Shown here: positions 1-11,361 of the stretch, piece after piece
How the letters are laid out: each line of letters opens with the position of its first letter
How positions within the stretch are numbered: the stretch's first letter is position 1
Source: Henriciella sp.
Lineage (GTDB): Bacteria > Pseudomonadota > Alphaproteobacteria > Caulobacterales > Hyphomonadaceae
Length of the DNA: 64,000 nt
NCBI GenBank assembly: GCA_017642885.1
Contig: JAEPOM010000005.1
Coordinates: 125,883-189,882 of the forward strand
Direction: 5' to 3'
Program-made: the position numbers and the translations under genes
The notes under the pieces: generated by a model
Databases searched by the model: none
Seen by the model: only the letters and a program-made list of their open reading frames with translations
What the model was told of the DNA's origin: nothing

Positions 1-164
1 CTTGAATGGGGTTATCAACGCAGGAATAGAACCATGAAACATCTGTCAGATACACACTTTTGGTTGAACCGGACCGCAAAAGGTCCGAGTTTGGTCATAT
101 ACGGCCTATAAACCGGAATCAGAATGTATCAACGACAAGGTCGCTAAGGAATTAGTCAAAGCAT

Positions 165-2207
165 ATGCGAAATCGACTTATCAGCCTGATTTTTACATCT
201 CTCGCCGCAAGTTTGGTGATGAGCCAGTCGAGCGTCGCGCAAGTCGCGGCCCCGCCAAGCCTCAAGCCGCAGCTCGTTGCTGCGTCTGACGTTGTCTCTA
301 CGCGTGATGCAGGTTTGCTGCGGCAGGGATTACAGGCGGTTGATCGAACCGATTGGTTCGAGGTTCGGCAGGCTGAATCGCAACTTAGGGATTCTACCGC
401 GAAGGATATTCTGACCTGGTACCGCGCCCGCCGCGACTGGCGCATGTCTTTTGATGAAATGGACCGAGCGCTTACGCGACTCGCGGGTTGGCCAGAAATC
501 ACCGAGATTCGCTCTCGCGCCGAAGAAGTCATGGAGCTCTCGTCGCTTGACGCTCGAGCCCGCGTGGAGTGGTTTGAAAACCATGGTGGTGCACGAAGCG
601 GAGCAGGGCACATCATCAATGCGCGAGCTCTTGAGGCGCTTGGCCGCAATGAAGAAGCTATGGTCGAGGTCCGAAAGGCCTGGCATGGCCGCACGCTTTC
701 GAAAGAGGTCAGTCAAAAGACTTATGCGCGCTACAAGAACAAACTGACCCAAGACGATCATCGCAAGCGTGTAGATTTCCTGCTTTGGACCCGTCAAACC
801 ACCGCTGCCGAACGTATGAAGTCGCTGCTGACGCCGGATTGGCGCGCGCTGCTGGATGCGCGCTCCAAGCTGATTCGCCGTGCTCGCGGTGTCGATTCAG
901 CCGTTGATTCCGTTTCGACGGAACTGCAGTCGCATCCAGGTTTGATGTTCGATCGTGCGGAGTGGCGCCGTCGAGCCAGACTGAGAGATCGGATTACGCC
1001 CTTGCTTCGTCAGATTGATGGTGAAGCTGTCCCTGCCGCTGGCCGCAGCAGGCTTTGGAAAGCGCGTCACCCACAAGTACGTGTCGCCCTGAAAGAGTCT
1101 GATTGGCAGCTCGCCTACGAACTGTCGGCGCCGCATGGCATGAGCTCGGGTCGCGATTTCGCGGAAGCAGAATGGACGGCGGGCTGGATCGCCCTCCGCC
1201 ATTTGGATAATCCGGAGCGTGCATTGCAGCACTTTGAATCTCTGGAGAAGGGCGTTTCGACCCCGATCAGCCTGTCGCGCGCCCACTATTGGAAGGGCCG
1301 CACACTTGAGGCGATGAATTCGGAGGAAGAGGCCCAAGCCGCTTATGCCGAAGCTGCGCAATACCGGTTCTCTTATTACGGTCAGCTCGCCGCGGAAAAG
1401 GCGATGCAGGGCACGATCGATCTCGTAACGACCGCCTCGATTACGGATGAGGACCGCGCGAATTTCCAATCGCGGTCCCTGGTCAAAGCGATGCGTTTGT
1501 TTGCTGAGAATGGCTGGGATGCGTCTTTCCGCAAGTTTGCCTATCATTTGGATGATCAGTTGAGTCGCTCGCAGGATTTTGAGCTGCTGGCTGAGCTTGG
1601 CCGAGAATATCATTATGCCGATATCGGTGTGCGCGGCGCGAAAGCCGGGCTCGCCAAAGGCGTCGTCGCGCCGGATGCGGCTTATCCGGTCGTAGACTAT
1701 GCGTTGCTGCGCGAGCCGCAGGTTGAGCGCTCACTGATGCTGGCTCTTTCTCGTCAGGAAAGTGAAATGAATCCGGCGGCGATCAGCCATGCCAATGCGC
1801 GCGGACTGATGCAGTTTATCCCTCGCACCGCGCGCCTGGAAGCGCGGCGACAGGGGCTCCCTTACCGTACGAGCTGGCTGACCGATGATCCCGGCTACAA
1901 CATGACCTTGGGCGGTGCGCATCTCGACACGCTTCTGCGTCAGTTCAATGGCAGCTACATTATGACCGCGGCCGCCTACAATGCCGGCGCGTCGCGTCCG
2001 CAGCGCTGGATTGGTGAATATGGCGACCCGCGCGCCGGGGAAGTTGATCCGGTCGATTGGGTTGAGTTCATTCCGTTCAGCGAGACCCGCAATTACGTTC
2101 AGCGTGTGCTTGAAAACACCCAAGTTTACCGCAACCGTCTGAGCGGTGAGCCGGAAGATATCCGATTGACGGACGATCTGCAGCGCGGGCGCTTCGGGAA
2201 TAATTAG
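165..2207 (+). CDS. Soluble lytic murein transglycosylase (SLT family)
   Basis: Periplasmic enzyme that cleaves the MurNAc-GlcNAc bond of peptidoglycan to give 1,6-anhydro ends. The 680-residue product begins with a signal peptide (about residues 1-26, ending SSVAQ). A long helical, TPR/superhelical-like region follows, and the SLT catalytic domain lies at about 515-650. Visible motifs are RQESEMNP with catalytic Glu532, then GLMQFIP and AAYNAG, the usual order for GH23 enzymes. The length fits the Slt70-like group. An SD-like CTAAGGA lies 14 bases before the ATG. The gene converges on uvrA and shares its stop tetranucleotide with it. The family call is firm; which in vivo cell-wall process it serves is not visible. 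Confidence 0.93.
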   Translation: MRNRLISLIFTSLAASLVMSQSSVAQVAAPPSLKPQLVAASDVVSTRDAGLLRQGLQAVDRTDWFEVRQAESQLRDSTAKDILTWYRARRDWRMSFDEMDRALTRLAGWPEITEIRSRAEEVMELSSLDARARVEWFENHGGARSGAGHIINARALEALGRNEEAMVEVRKAWHGRTLSKEVSQKTYARYKNKLTQDDHRKRVDFLLWTRQTTAAERMKSLLTPDWRALLDARSKLIRRARGVDSAVDSVSTELQSHPGLMFDRAEWRRRARLRDRITPLLRQIDGEAVPAAGRSRLWKARHPQVRVALKESDWQLAYELSAPHGMSSGRDFAEAEWTAGWIALRHLDNPERALQHFESLEKGVSTPISLSRAHYWKGRTLEAMNSEEEAQAAYAEAAQYRFSYYGQLAAEKAMQGTIDLVTTASITDEDRANFQSRSLVKAMRLFAENGWDASFRKFAYHLDDQLSRSQDFELLAELGREYHYADIGVRGAKAGLAKGVVAPDAAYPVVDYALLREPQVERSLMLALSRQESEMNPAAISHANARGLMQFIPRTARLEARRQGLPYRTSWLTDDPGYNMTLGGAHLDTLLRQFNGSYIMTAAAYNAGASRPQRWIGEYGDPRAGEVDPVDWVEFIPFSETRNYVQRVLENTQVYRNRLSGEPEDIRLTDDLQRGRFGNN

Positions 2208-5161
2208 GCGGTCGCTTTTTTCCGCTTTGTAGGTGATTTCTTCTTCGCAGGAGGTTTCTTCGCTGCTGGTTTGGCGCTTGCGGACGCAGACTTGCGATCA
2301 GCGTGCCGTTTCAGCGATTGGGCGAGGAATTTGCCGGTCCAGCTTTTCTTGACCTTTGCGACCTCTTCCGGTGTGCCGACCGCAACGATCTGACCACCGC
2401 CATCTCCGCCTTCGGGGCCCAGATCGATGATGTGATCGGCCGTCTTTATGACGTCGAGATTGTGCTCGATCACCAAAACCGTATTGCCGGTATCAACCAG
2501 TTCATGCAGCACCTCGAGCAGTTTGCGAACATCCTCAAAGTGAAGACCGGTTGTCGGTTCGTCGAGAATGTAGAGCGTCTTGCCCGTTGCGCGCTTTGAA
2601 AGCTCCTTGGCTAACTTCACGCGTTGCGCTTCTCCACCCGATAGCGTCGTCGCCTGCTGCCCAACTTTGATATAAGTCAAACCAACGCGGTTAAGAGTTT
2701 CCATCTTGGTCCGGATTGCGGGCACGGCGGAGAAGAATTTCTCTGCCTCTTCGACGGTCATATCGAGGACGTCGGCAATGGACTTGCCTTTATACAGCAC
2801 CTCCAGCGTCTCGCGATTGTAGCGCTTTCCGTTACAGGTTTCGCAGGTCACGTAGACATCTGGCAGGAAGTGCATCTCGATCTTTATGACGCCGTCGCCC
2901 TGGCACGCTTCGCAGCGTCCACCTTTGACATTGAACGAGAAGCGGCCGGGCTTGTAGCCCCGTTGCTTGGATTCCGGCAATCCTGCGAACCAATCCCGGA
3001 TTGGGCCGAAGGCGCCGGTATAGGTTGCCGGATTGGAGCGCGGGGTCCGTCCGATCGGGCTTTGATCAATGTCGATCACCTTGTCGAGGTGCTGCAGGCC
3101 TTCAATGCCTTCATATGGGGCGGGGGCCTTGCTGGCTTTGTTCAGCTTCCGCGCGAGCGCCTTGTAGAGCGTTTCAATGATCAGCGTGGACTTACCGCCG
3201 CCTGATACGCCTGTGACCGCGGTAAACGTGCCGAGCGGGATCGTCGCGTCTACGTTCTGCAAATTGTTTCCAGTCGCGCCCTTAATGGTGAGGTCGCGAA
3301 CTTTCTTGTTTTTGCGGCGCGTTTTGGGGATGGCGATCTCCTCGCGGCCCGAAAGGTAGGCTCCGGTAAGCGAGTTCTCGTCCGCGATGACTTCTTCCGC
3401 AGTGCCCTGGCTGACAATCTGGCCACCATGGACGCCGGCGCGCGGTCCCATATCAATGACATGATCAGCTGTGAGGATGGCGTCCTCATCATGCTCGACC
3501 ACGATGACCGAGTTGCCGAGATCACGCAGCCGTTTGAGCGTTTCCAGCAAGCGCTCATTATCACGCTGGTGCAGACCTATGCTCGGCTCATCGAGCACAT
3601 AGAGAACACCGGTGAGCCCAGACCCAATCTGGCTGGCGAGGCGAATGCGCTGGCTCTCGCCGCCAGAAAGCGTTCCCGATGAGCGGGACATTGAGAGATA
3701 GTCGAGACCAACGGCGTTCAGGAAGATCAATCGATCATTGATCTCTTTTAGAATGCGCCCGGCAATCTCTTTCGCTTGCGGAGTGAGAGTGTCATTGACC
3801 TTGGCGAACCACTCGCCTGCCTCCCTGATCGAGAAGCCGGAAGCGTCGGATATATCAAGTTCGGCAATCCGCACGGCCAGAGCCTCCGGACGGAGGCGCT
3901 TACCGAGACATTTCGGACATGCGGCCGCGGATTGGAATTTCGCAATCTCGTCTCGTGCCCACTGGCTTTCCGTCTCGCGGAACCGGCGGTCGAGATTTGG
4001 AATGACGCCTTCAAAGGTCTTCGTCACTTCATAGCGCCGAAGGCCGTCATCGTAGACAAACTCGATTTCTTCGTCGCCGGTCCCGTTCAGGATGACGTCG
4101 TGAACTTTTTCAGAGAGCTTGTTCCACGGGGTCTTCAGATCGAATTCATAGTGATCAGCCAGAGCCTGCAGCGTTTGCGTCTGATAAGGGGAGGCTTGTT
4201 TTGCCCAGGGCGCAATCGCGCCCGTCATCAGATCGAGATCCTTGTCGGGTACGACGAGGCTCGGATCGATCTTCAATTGTTGACCCAGACCATCGCAGGT
4301 CGGACACGCCCCAAACGGATTGTTGAATGAGAACAGGCGCGGCTCGATCTCGGGAATGGTGAATCCGGAAACGGGACAGGCGAAATTGGCGCTATAGGTT
4401 ATGCGTTTCGGTTCGGTCTCGCCGTCTTCGAGATCTGCATACTCGGCCACCGCTATGCCGTTTGCGAGGGGCAGGGCTGTTTCGAAACTCTCGGCGAGAC
4501 GCTGTTCCATCCCTTCGCGCACGACGATCCGGTCTACGACGACATCAATGTCGTGCTTATACTTTTTGTCGAGGGTTGGAGGCGTTTCCAGGTCGTAGAA
4601 CTCACCGTCAACTCTGACACGCTGAAAGCCGTTCTTGAGAAGCTCGGCAAACTCCTTGCGGTACTCGCCTTTTCTGCCGCGGATCATCGGCGCCAGAAGA
4701 TAAAGCCGCGTGCCTTCGGGCAGGGCCATCGTGCGGTCGACCATCTGGCTGATCGTCATGCTTTCAATAGGAAGTCCCGTCGCTGGAGAATACGGGATGC
4801 CGACGCGCGCCCAGAGCAGGCGCATATAGTCATAGATCTCGGTGACCGTTCCGACCGTCGACCGCGGATTTCGGCTAGTTGTCTTCTGCTCGATCGAGAT
4901 CGCCGGTGATAAGCCTTCAATGCTCTCCACATCTGGCTTTTGCATCAGTTCCAGGAACTGACGGGCGTATGCGCTCAGGCTCTCGACATAGCGCCGCTGG
5001 CCTTCCGCGTAGATCGTGTCGAAAGCGAGAGAGGATTTTCCCGATCCGGACAGACCAGTCACGACCACTAATTGATAGCGCGGAATATCAACGTCCACGC
5101 CTTTTAGATTGTGTTCCTTGGCGCCGCGAACGCGAATGAAGGGAGATTCTAGGGAGGGCAT
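2204..5161 (-). CDS. uvrA: Excinuclease ABC subunit A
   Basis: DNA-damage recognition ATPase of nucleotide excision repair, working as a UvrA2 dimer with UvrB. The 985 residues contain two ABC modules. The first Walker A is GLSGSGKSS (about residues 36-44). There is a CxxC zinc region near CPVSG...CPTCDG and the signature LSGGESQR with a DEPSIGLH Walker B. The second module has GVSGGGKST, a zinc finger CEAC...[12 protein letters not shown] and DEPTTGLH. The C-terminus is a basic Lys/Ala/Pro-rich tail of about 35 residues beyond the usual end. A LexA box lies 71 bases upstream of the ATG, so SOS induction is expected. The stop overlaps that of the convergent transglycosylase gene. Confidence 0.98.
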   Translation of the reverse strand: MPSLESPFIRVRGAKEHNLKGVDVDIPRYQLVVVTGLSGSGKSSLAFDTIYAEGQRRYVESLSAYARQFLELMQKPDVESIEGLSPAISIEQKTTSRNPRSTVGTVTEIYDYMRLLWARVGIPYSPATGLPIESMTISQMVDRTMALPEGTRLYLLAPMIRGRKGEYRKEFAELLKNGFQRVRVDGEFYDLETPPTLDKKYKHDIDVVVDRIVVREGMEQRLAESFETALPLANGIAVAEYADLEDGETEPKRITYSANFACPVSGFTIPEIEPRLFSFNNPFGACPTCDGLGQQLKIDPSLVVPDKDLDLMTGAIAPWAKQASPYQTQTLQALADHYEFDLKTPWNKLSEKVHDVILNGTGDEEIEFVYDDGLRRYEVTKTFEGVIPNLDRRFRETESQWARDEIAKFQSAAACPKCLGKRLRPEALAVRIAELDISDASGFSIREAGEWFAKVNDTLTPQAKEIAGRILKEINDRLIFLNAVGLDYLSMSRSSGTLSGGESQRIRLASQIGSGLTGVLYVLDEPSIGLHQRDNERLLETLKRLRDLGNSVIVVEHDEDAILTADHVIDMGPRAGVHGGQIVSQGTAEEVIADENSLTGAYLSGREEIAIPKTRRKNKKVRDLTIKGATGNNLQNVDATIPLGTFTAVTGVSGGGKSTLIIETLYKALARKLNKASKAPAPYEGIEGLQHLDKVIDIDQSPIGRTPRSNPATYTGAFGPIRDWFAGLPESKQRGYKPGRFSFNVKGGRCEACQGDGVIKIEMHFLPDVYVTCETCNGKRYNRETLEVLYKGKSIADVLDMTVEEAEKFFSAVPAIRTKMETLNRVGLTYIKVGQQATTLSGGEAQRVKLAKELSKRATGKTLYILDEPTTGLHFEDVRKLLEVLHELVDTGNTVLVIEHNLDVIKTADHIIDLGPEGGDGGGQIVAVGTPEEVAKVKKSWTGKFLAQSLKRHADRKSASASAKPAAKKPPAKKKSPTKRKKATA

Positions 5162-5231
5162 GCGAATAGCAACCTGATCGTTTCTGGTTTTTCAAGACGT
5201 GATGTGTGTCGCGAGTCCGATTTGGCGACAA

Positions 5232-5246
5232 GAACGTTTTGAGAAC
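5232..5246 (-). promoter_or_regulatory. LexA operator (SOS box) of uvrA
   Basis: Read in the direction of uvrA the site is GTTC-TCAAAAC-GTTC, a perfect match to the alphaproteobacterial LexA consensus GTTC-N7-GTTC. It sits 71-85 bases before the uvrA start codon, where a repressor could block the promoter. The divergent hydroxylase gene starts 198 bases away, so joint control is possible but unsupported. Confidence 0.88.
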
Positions 5247-5443
5247 ATTTTAAGTTTGGACGCAACTGTCTCGCGCGTGTTTGCCTGTAGTAGCCGTCCA
5301 AATAGCAGCGCGGGCGGTGAAATCCATCAAATTTCACGGATTTCATAGATCAGATATTGAGCGCGACCTGCTAATCCTCCCGTCAGTGGATGTCAGCAGT
5401 GGTTAATTCAAACGGCCCTGTTCTGAGTTTGAGGGCATAGAGC

Positions 5444-6280
5444 GTGACGCAAGAAATGCTGATAGCTGCGTTCGGAGCGCTAAAGGGCTATCTTATCCCG
5501 TTCGTGATTTTTACAGGCCTGGGATTGATCATTGCAGGCCGCGACGCCGTGCGTTGGTCTTCAGGCCTCCTCGCAAGCGTTCGCTCAAATCTACTCTTGT
5601 CTTTGATCAATCCGCTGATCGCTCCGGCCATGATGATTGGCGTCGTCTTGACCAGGCAGGGATATGATTCTCTGGGACTGCCACAGACGCCGCTTGCCTT
5701 CTGGGATCACGTGCCGCTCTGGCTGACCATCCTGGCCTGGCTGCTGACAATCGACTTCCTAGACTATTGGAACCATCGATTGCTGCACATACGTGGCTTC
5801 TGGGACATCCATGCCGTGCACCATTCCGATGAAACGCTGAACTGGACCACCAGCTCCAGGATGCATGTGCTGGAAGTCGTGGTCATGCAAATCAGCTACA
5901 TCCTTCTAGCCAGCTGGATGAACATCCCGGCTGAAGGGATTGGCGCGATTGCCGCCCTGCGTTTGCTGCATAATAATTGGGTCCATACGAAGTATGACGT
6001 GCATCTTGGCCCCTTGGTGAAAGTAATCTCGACACCGCGGTTCCACCATTGGCACCATGCTGATGACAAAGCAGCCTATGACACCAATTTCGCCAACACG
6101 TTCGCGTTTTGGGATGTCTTGTTCGGAACCTATCGTGTGCCGGGGCCCTACAAGGGAGCTTTTGGTTTCGAGGGGACACCAGGAAACGATGTTTTGAAGC
6201 TCCTGATCTGGCCTTTCCTGCAATGGACGGCGCCGCTTACGCGATCGGAACAGAAGAAGAACATTCTATTGACTCCGTGA
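5444..6280 (+). CDS. Sterol desaturase / fatty acid hydroxylase superfamily membrane protein
   Basis: Predicted integral-membrane di-iron oxygenase of 278 residues. It has several hydrophobic segments (about residues 10-30, 45-65, 85-105, 145-165). The histidine clusters of the superfamily are present: HRLLH near residue 110, HAVHH near 124, and HHWHH near 203, which would ligate two irons facing the cytoplasm. The substrate cannot be read from sequence; relatives act on sterols, carotenoids or fatty acids. I chose the GTG start because GAGGG lies about 8 bases before it; an ATG four codons later has a poorer ribosome site. It is divergent from uvrA and followed by a hairpin before ssb. Confidence 0.85.
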   Translation: MTQEMLIAAFGALKGYLIPFVIFTGLGLIIAGRDAVRWSSGLLASVRSNLLLSLINPLIAPAMMIGVVLTRQGYDSLGLPQTPLAFWDHVPLWLTILAWLLTIDFLDYWNHRLLHIRGFWDIHAVHHSDETLNWTTSSRMHVLEVVVMQISYILLASWMNIPAEGIGAIAALRLLHNNWVHTKYDVHLGPLVKVISTPRFHHWHHADDKAAYDTNFANTFAFWDVLFGTYRVPGPYKGAFGFEGTPGNDVLKLLIWPFLQWTAPLTRSEQKKNILLTP

Positions 6281-6312
6281 TCCTTTGTGGATATCTGAAA
6301 ACTCAGCGGGAC

Positions 6313-6331
6313 ACAGCCGATTCGCGGCTGT
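6313..6331 (+). terminator. Hairpin between hydroxylase gene and ssb
   Basis: A perfect 7-bp stem (ACAGCCG/CGGCTGT) with a 5-base loop is followed by AGAGCGCTTTT. The T-run is short and offset by 6 bases, so it is only a moderate intrinsic terminator. It would separate the upstream gene from ssb. Confidence 0.5.
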
Positions 6332-6375
6332 AGAGCGCTTTTGAGTTATCGGAAGCCAAGAACGGAGATCGGAAG

Positions 6376-6858
6376 ATGGCAGGATCAGTAAACAAGGTTA
6401 TTCTCGTCGGTAATGTCGGCCAGGACCCAGAAGTGAGACAGTTTCAGAACGGCGGACAAGTCTGTTCCTTCTCACTCGCAACCTCTGAAAACTGGAAAGA
6501 CAAGAATACGGGCGAACGCCGGGAAAAGACCGAGTGGCACCGCATCTCAGTTTTCAGTGAAGGTCTCATCCGCGTCGTCCAGAGCTATGTCAAAAAAGGC
6601 TCGAAATTGTACATTGAAGGCCAGCTCGAAACTCGCAAATGGCAGGACCAGAACGGTCAGGACCGGTATTCGACAGAAGTTGTCCTCCGCGGCTTCGGCG
6701 CGACTCTGACCATGCTTGATAGCCGAAATAGCGGCGGCGACGGCGGGTATTCTCAGGACTCAGTTGCTTATGGCAATCAGGGGCAGGGCGGCGCGCGTCA
6801 AATGGATGGCCCAGCCCAGAATTTTAGTCAGGATTTCGACGACGAGATTCCGTTCTAG
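6376..6858 (+). CDS. ssb: Single-stranded DNA-binding protein
   Basis: Binds single-stranded DNA during replication, recombination and repair. The 160 residues comprise an N-terminal OB-fold (about 1-112; [25 protein letters not shown] and [19 protein letters not shown] are typical) and a flexible Gly/Gln-rich linker. The tail ends in DFDDEIPF, the conserved acidic tip that recruits partner proteins. GGAGA stands 9 bases before the ATG. No LexA-type box is visible upstream, unlike in some relatives. The gene nearly abuts the convergent kelch gene (9-base gap). Confidence 0.98.
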   Translation: MAGSVNKVILVGNVGQDPEVRQFQNGGQVCSFSLATSENWKDKNTGERREKTEWHRISVFSEGLIRVVQSYVKKGSKLYIEGQLETRKWQDQNGQDRYSTEVVLRGFGATLTMLDSRNSGGDGGYSQDSVAYGNQGQGGARQMDGPAQNFSQDFDDEIPF

Positions 6859-6867
6859 GCTCTTAAG

Positions 6868-7899
6868 TCACGGCGTGAATATCTCTACCAGCGGTGACGT
6901 TTGATTGCCGCCCGCTTTTAGCGCGCCGCCAATCACGTAAATGCTATCACTGACCGCAACCGCGCCGAGACCATGGCGCGGTTGCGGCATGTCAGGGATC
7001 GCGCTCCAGGTGTCGGTGCTCGGGTCGTACATCCAGCATTCCGGATAAACGCCGCCGCCATTGTCAAAATACTCGCCTCCGAAGGCGTAGAGCTTGCCGC
7101 CAATCGCAGCGGCCGCCAGTCCGGCCTGGCCTTGCGGCATAGGGGCCGCCGTGCGCCAGCGATCTTCTTGCGGATCATACACTTCGTGAACCGGCGTATT
7201 CCCGCCCGCGACTGTTCTCCCACCCACCACGTGCCAGGAACCGCGCAAGACGGCAGCAGCGGCGCTGTTTCGTGCCGTCGGCAATGGCGCCGCTCGCTCC
7301 CAAGAGGATGCAAGATCTGCCAGCACGAAATGGTCGCCAATATCAGTATGGTCATTCCAGCTGGCATTTGCTTCTCCGCGCGGATTGCGGCCGCCGCAAA
7401 CATGCAACTGACCTCCAACCACGCCCGTCACGCTTTCCCCGTTGGGCTGTGGCAGCGTGGGGCCATCGGTCCAGCCGCGCTCATCAAATACCCAGACGCC
7501 AGATTGCATCACCCAGACCGCGCTTTCGCTCCGAGCTTCAAACCCGCCAATGGATAAGAGTTTGCCGTCGAAGCTGATCAAGTTGGGATGATGGCGCGCG
7601 AGTGGTAGCGGCGTGAGGTCGCCCCAGGTTCCAGTCGCCAGATCAAGAGCGATGTGGCGATCCGTAGCGCCGGAGATGCGATCTTCCTCAGCGATAAACC
7701 CACCGGCCAAGTGAATTTGTCCACCATGCATGGCCGGGTAGATTTCCTGCACAGCATACGGCAGCGTCGGACCAGCACTCCAGGCACCAGTGGATGTGTC
7801 ACCCTCCGAGCGCGCCGTCACACGGGCCGAACAGGCGAAGGTTAGCGAGCCTGCACCGGCGACTAGAAACACTCTGCGATTGAAGGCTGGCAGTGGCAT
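6868..7899 (-). CDS. Exported kelch-repeat protein
   Basis: Predicted beta-propeller of the kelch type. Repeated modules carry the diagnostic double glycine followed by an aromatic and W spacing, for example LAGGF, SIGGF, VCGGR, VVGGR, AFGGE and VIGGA, which suggests about six blades. The N-terminus MPLPAFNRRVFLVAGAGS resembles a Tat or Sec export signal, possibly with lipid attachment at the Cys of TFAC, although that lipobox is poor. I prefer the ATG at 7899, with GGAG 8 bases upstream, over another ATG eight codons earlier at 7923. Relatives include sialic-acid mutarotase-like proteins, but no catalytic assignment can be made. A periplasmic scaffold or carbohydrate-related role is inference. 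Confidence 0.78.
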   Translation of the reverse strand: MPLPAFNRRVFLVAGAGSLTFACSARVTARSEGDTSTGAWSAGPTLPYAVQEIYPAMHGGQIHLAGGFIAEEDRISGATDRHIALDLATGTWGDLTPLPLARHHPNLISFDGKLLSIGGFEARSESAVWVMQSGVWVFDERGWTDGPTLPQPNGESVTGVVGGQLHVCGGRNPRGEANASWNDHTDIGDHFVLADLASSWERAAPLPTARNSAAAAVLRGSWHVVGGRTVAGGNTPVHEVYDPQEDRWRTAAPMPQGQAGLAAAAIGGKLYAFGGEYFDNGGGVYPECWMYDPSTDTWSAIPDMPQPRHGLGAVAVSDSIYVIGGALKAGGNQTSPLVEIFTP

Positions 7900-8042
7900 G
7901 AGGCGGTCTCCGCAAAATGGCAATTCACGATACTCTAGAACGTGTCATCTTCGTTTGTAACCATGTCCTCATCCTGCTAGTGTTTTCTTCAATAAGAACG
8001 GGCGATTCGGCGCCCGTATCGGCAAGATGAGGTCCTTCTCAC

Positions 8043-10814
8043 GTGAGCGACGAAACGACACCGCCAGAAGATCCAGAAACAGACCCTATTCCGGGTGAAG
8101 ACGGCATTGATCCGGTCAGTATCGAGACGGAGCTGAAACGGTCCTATCTCGACTATGCCATGTCCGTGATTGTCAGCCGGGCGCTGCCTGATGTACGCGA
8201 CGGCCTAAAGCCCGTGCACCGGCGTATTCTCTACGCCATGCAGGTCAACGGGAACACGCCTGATAAGCCCTATAAGAAGTCTGCAAACATTGTTGGGGCC
8301 GTGATGGGGAACTTCCACCCGCACGGTGATAGCGCGATTTATGACGCGCTCGTCCGGATGGCTCAGCCCTTCTCGATGAGCTTGCCACTGGTCGACGGTC
8401 AAGGGAATTTCGGTTCGATCGACAATGATCCACCCGCCGCCATGCGTTACACCGAATCGCGGATGCAGAAGGCGGCGCAGTACCTGCTCGCCGACATCGA
8501 TAAAGACACTGTCGATTTCCAGGAAAATTATGACGGGTCGCAGCAAGAGCCGATGGTTCTCCCAGCGCAGTATCCGAACTTGCTCGTGAATGGCGCGGGC
8601 GGGATTGCTGTTGGTATGGCAACCAATATTCCGCCGCATAATCTCGGCGAAGTCGTCGATGCGACGCTGGCCATGATTGATGATCCGGCGATCGATGATG
8701 AAGCCTTGCTCGAGATCGTACCGGGTCCAGACTTTCCAACTGGCGGACTGATTCTCGGACATGCAGGCGCGCGCAAAGCGCTGCTCGAAGGGCGTGGTTC
8801 GGTGATCATGCAGGCGCGTTCCGAGTTCGAAGAAATGCGCAATGGCCGTCAGGCAATCGTTGTCACCGAGATCCCGTATCAGGTGAACAAGGCCTCTTTA
8901 GTCGAGAAGATTGCCGGCATGGTCCGCGACAAGCGGATTGAAGGCATTGCAGATCTCCGCGACGAGTCAGATCGGCACGGTATCCGCGTCGTCATCGAGA
9001 TAAAGAAAGACGCTAGCGCCGACGTCGTCCTGAACCAATTGCATCGCTATTCGCAGCTGCGCACGAGCTTCCCGGCGAACATTCTGGCGCTGAACGGTGG
9101 CCGCCCGGAGCAGCTTAATCTGCGTCAGATCTTGCAGGCCTTTATCCGCTTCCGTGAAGAGGTTGTGGCCCGCCGAACCAAGTTCGAGCTAAACAAAGCC
9201 CGCGACCGGGCCCATGTCTTGGTCGGCCTTGCGCTCGCGGTGGCAAATATTGATGAAATCATCGCGATTATCCGTCACGCACCAGATCCGAACACAGCGC
9301 GCGAGCGTTTGCTCGAAAAAGCCTGGCCGATCATGGATATGGGGCCATTGCTTGAACTGGTGGCCGATCGCCGAACACGCTGGGAAGGCGAAGACTCGAT
9401 CTTCCTCTCCGACGAGCAAGCGCGTGCGATCCTTGCCCTGCAACTGTCTCGCCTGACCGGCCTTGGCCGTGATGAAATCGGTAATGAAGCCAAGGGATTG
9501 GCCGAGAGAATTGCGGACTATCTCGATATTCTCCGGTCGCGACCGCGTGTGCAGGATATCATCCGTTCGGAGCTCCGAGAGGTCAAAGACAAGTTCGCGG
9601 TTCCACGTCGCTCTGAATTCACCTTCGGCGGCGCCGATATGGATGATGAAGATCTGATCGAGCGCGAAGACATGGTCGTCACGGTGACGCATGGCGGCTA
9701 CGTCAAGCGGACGCCTCTTTCGACTTATCGAACGCAGCATCGCGGCGGAAAAGGTCGATCCGGGATCTCGATGAAGGACGAAGATTTCGTCACGCGCGTC
9801 TTCATGGCGAACACGCATACGGAGATCCTGTTCTTCAGCTCCGAAGGCATGGTCTACAAGGAAAAAGTGTGGCGATTGCCCGTCGGTAGTCCGCAATCGC
9901 GCGGCAAGGCCCTGGTCAATATCTTCCCGCTGTCCAAGGACGAGCGGATTGAGAGCGTCATGCCGCTGCCGGATGATGAAGAGAGCCGGAATGAGTTGGA
10001 CGTGATGTTCGCCACCCGCTCTGGTACGGTCAGACGGAACAAGCTTTCCGACTTCGTTCGTGTGAACCGAAACGGCAAGATCGCTATGAAGCTGGATGAA
10101 GGCGATGGCATCGTTCGTGTTCGGATGTGTTCGGAAGATCAAGACGTGATGCTGACGACAGCCCTCGGACAGTGCATTCGCTTCAAAGTCACCGACGTTC
10201 GCGTGTTTGCGGGCCGAAACTCGACCGGAGTCCGCGGCATTCGTCTCGCGAACGGCGATCATGTGATCTCGATGGGTATCTTGCGTCATATCGACGTCAC
10301 CAGCGCAGAAGCACGTGCTTATCTGAAGCACGCGACGGCGATGCGCCGCGCCGCGACCGGCGAAGACGAGGATCTGTCAGAGACGGTGATCGAGGATGAC
10401 GGCGATGATGGCGAAGAAGAAGCCGCGCTGTCGGCGGAACGTATCGCCGCACTCGGTGCAGCTGAGCAATTTATCCTGACCATTGCTGACGATGGCATGG
10501 GCAAACGCGCATCCGCCTATGATTACCGGGTGACCGGACGCGGCGGGAAAGGCCTCGTCGCGCACAATATCTGGGGCGGCAACAAGAAAACGGGGCACAT
10601 CAAAGAGATCGCTTCGTCCTTTATGGTTGGCGATGATGACGAGGTCATGTTGGTGACAGATGCTGGGCAGCTGATCCGCACGCCGGTTGATCAGATCCGG
10701 ATTGCCGGCCGTTCGACGTCGGGTGTCTGGGTTTTGCGCACGAAAGATGCTGAACGCGTTGTTTCTGTTGCACGTCTTGCAGACAACGGCGAAGACGATA
10801 CAGAAGAGTCCTAA
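8043..10814 (+). CDS. gyrA: DNA gyrase subunit A
   Basis: The breakage-reunion subunit of the ATP-dependent type IIA topoisomerase that introduces negative supercoils. The product has 923 residues with a GTG start. The N-terminal winged-helix region carries the catalytic Tyr136 in AAMRYTE (E. coli Tyr122 equivalent). The quinolone region [10 protein letters not shown] keeps Ser97 and Asp101 (E. coli Ser83 and Asp87), the susceptible-type residues. The C-terminal beta-pinwheel has the GyrA box QHRGGKG. An acidic insertion (about residues 773-805, rich in D and E) lies between two pinwheel blades and is common in alphaproteobacterial GyrA. The first 25 residues form an acidic extension. The gene probably leads a cluster with coaD and the cyclophilin. 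Confidence 0.98.
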   Translation: MSDETTPPEDPETDPIPGEDGIDPVSIETELKRSYLDYAMSVIVSRALPDVRDGLKPVHRRILYAMQVNGNTPDKPYKKSANIVGAVMGNFHPHGDSAIYDALVRMAQPFSMSLPLVDGQGNFGSIDNDPPAAMRYTESRMQKAAQYLLADIDKDTVDFQENYDGSQQEPMVLPAQYPNLLVNGAGGIAVGMATNIPPHNLGEVVDATLAMIDDPAIDDEALLEIVPGPDFPTGGLILGHAGARKALLEGRGSVIMQARSEFEEMRNGRQAIVVTEIPYQVNKASLVEKIAGMVRDKRIEGIADLRDESDRHGIRVVIEIKKDASADVVLNQLHRYSQLRTSFPANILALNGGRPEQLNLRQILQAFIRFREEVVARRTKFELNKARDRAHVLVGLALAVANIDEIIAIIRHAPDPNTARERLLEKAWPIMDMGPLLELVADRRTRWEGEDSIFLSDEQARAILALQLSRLTGLGRDEIGNEAKGLAERIADYLDILRSRPRVQDIIRSELREVKDKFAVPRRSEFTFGGADMDDEDLIEREDMVVTVTHGGYVKRTPLSTYRTQHRGGKGRSGISMKDEDFVTRVFMANTHTEILFFSSEGMVYKEKVWRLPVGSPQSRGKALVNIFPLSKDERIESVMPLPDDEESRNELDVMFATRSGTVRRNKLSDFVRVNRNGKIAMKLDEGDGIVRVRMCSEDQDVMLTTALGQCIRFKVTDVRVFAGRNSTGVRGIRLANGDHVISMGILRHIDVTSAEARAYLKHATAMRRAATGEDEDLSETVIEDDGDDGEEEAALSAERIAALGAAEQFILTIADDGMGKRASAYDYRVTGRGGKGLVAHNIWGGNKKTGHIKEIASSFMVGDDDEVMLVTDAGQLIRTPVDQIRIAGRSTSGVWVLRTKDAERVVSVARLADNGEDDTEES

Positions 10815-10863
10815 GAACGCCCGGGGTTTTCCAATTCGTTAGCCGGGGGTGCGGAGGATAAGT

Positions 10864-11361
10864 ATGGAACGCGTTGGGCTGTATCCCGGAACCTTTGATC
10901 CGGTCACGCTGGGGCACTTGGACATTATTGGTCGCGGCATGAAGCTCGTCGATCGCCTGGTCATTGGCGTCGCCGTGAGTGAAGCCAAACGACCGCTGTT
11001 TCTGCTCGAAGAGCGAATCCAGATGATGCAGGAAGAATGTGGCAAACTCGAAGGACCGGGTCGCGCCAAGATTGAAGTTAAACCCTTTGATACATTGCTG
11101 ATGCACTTCGCGGAACAGGAAAAAGTGAATGTCATCGTGCGCGGTTTGCGGGCCGTTTCTGACTTTGAGTACGAGTTCCAGATGACTGCGATGAACGAGC
11201 AACTGAATCGCGAGATTGAAACTGTCTTCCTTATGGCCGATGTTCAACATCAGGCCGTGGCCTCGCGACTCGTCAAAGAGATCGCGCGGTTTGGAGGGAA
11301 CATTACGCCCTTCGTCACGCCTGGCGTAAAAGAGCGATTGCTGGAGAAATATCAAAAATGA
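10864..11361 (+). CDS. coaD: Phosphopantetheine adenylyltransferase
   Basis: Catalyses the fourth step of coenzyme A synthesis, transferring AMP from ATP to 4'-phosphopantetheine. The 165 residues match the family length. The nucleotidyltransferase motif GTFDPVTLGHLD (TxGH type) is at residues 8-19 and VRGLRAVSDFEYEFQM is in the middle. The ATG at 10864 is chosen because GGAGG lies 6 bases before it; an in-frame start five codons upstream lies inside the leader. The stop overlaps the start of the cyclophilin gene by ATGA, so translation is likely coupled. Confidence 0.96.
   Translation: MERVGLYPGTFDPVTLGHLDIIGRGMKLVDRLVIGVAVSEAKRPLFLLEERIQMMQEECGKLEGPGRAKIEVKPFDTLLMHFAEQEKVNVIVRGLRAVSDFEYEFQMTAMNEQLNREIETVFLMADVQHQAVASRLVKEIARFGGNITPFVTPGVKERLLEKYQK

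Noticed and set aside
33..110. 25-codon ORF starting ATG at 33 with an AGGA upstream, overlapping a CGGACC/GGTCCG hairpin (70-87)
   Set aside because: Very short, no recognisable composition, lies in the leader of the transglycosylase gene at the window edge; the hairpin has no T-run.
8313..8345. Possible quinolone-resistance change in GyrA
   Set aside because: The region reads [10 protein letters not shown] with Ser97 and Asp101, the susceptible-type residues; Ile in place of Val between them is a normal variant.
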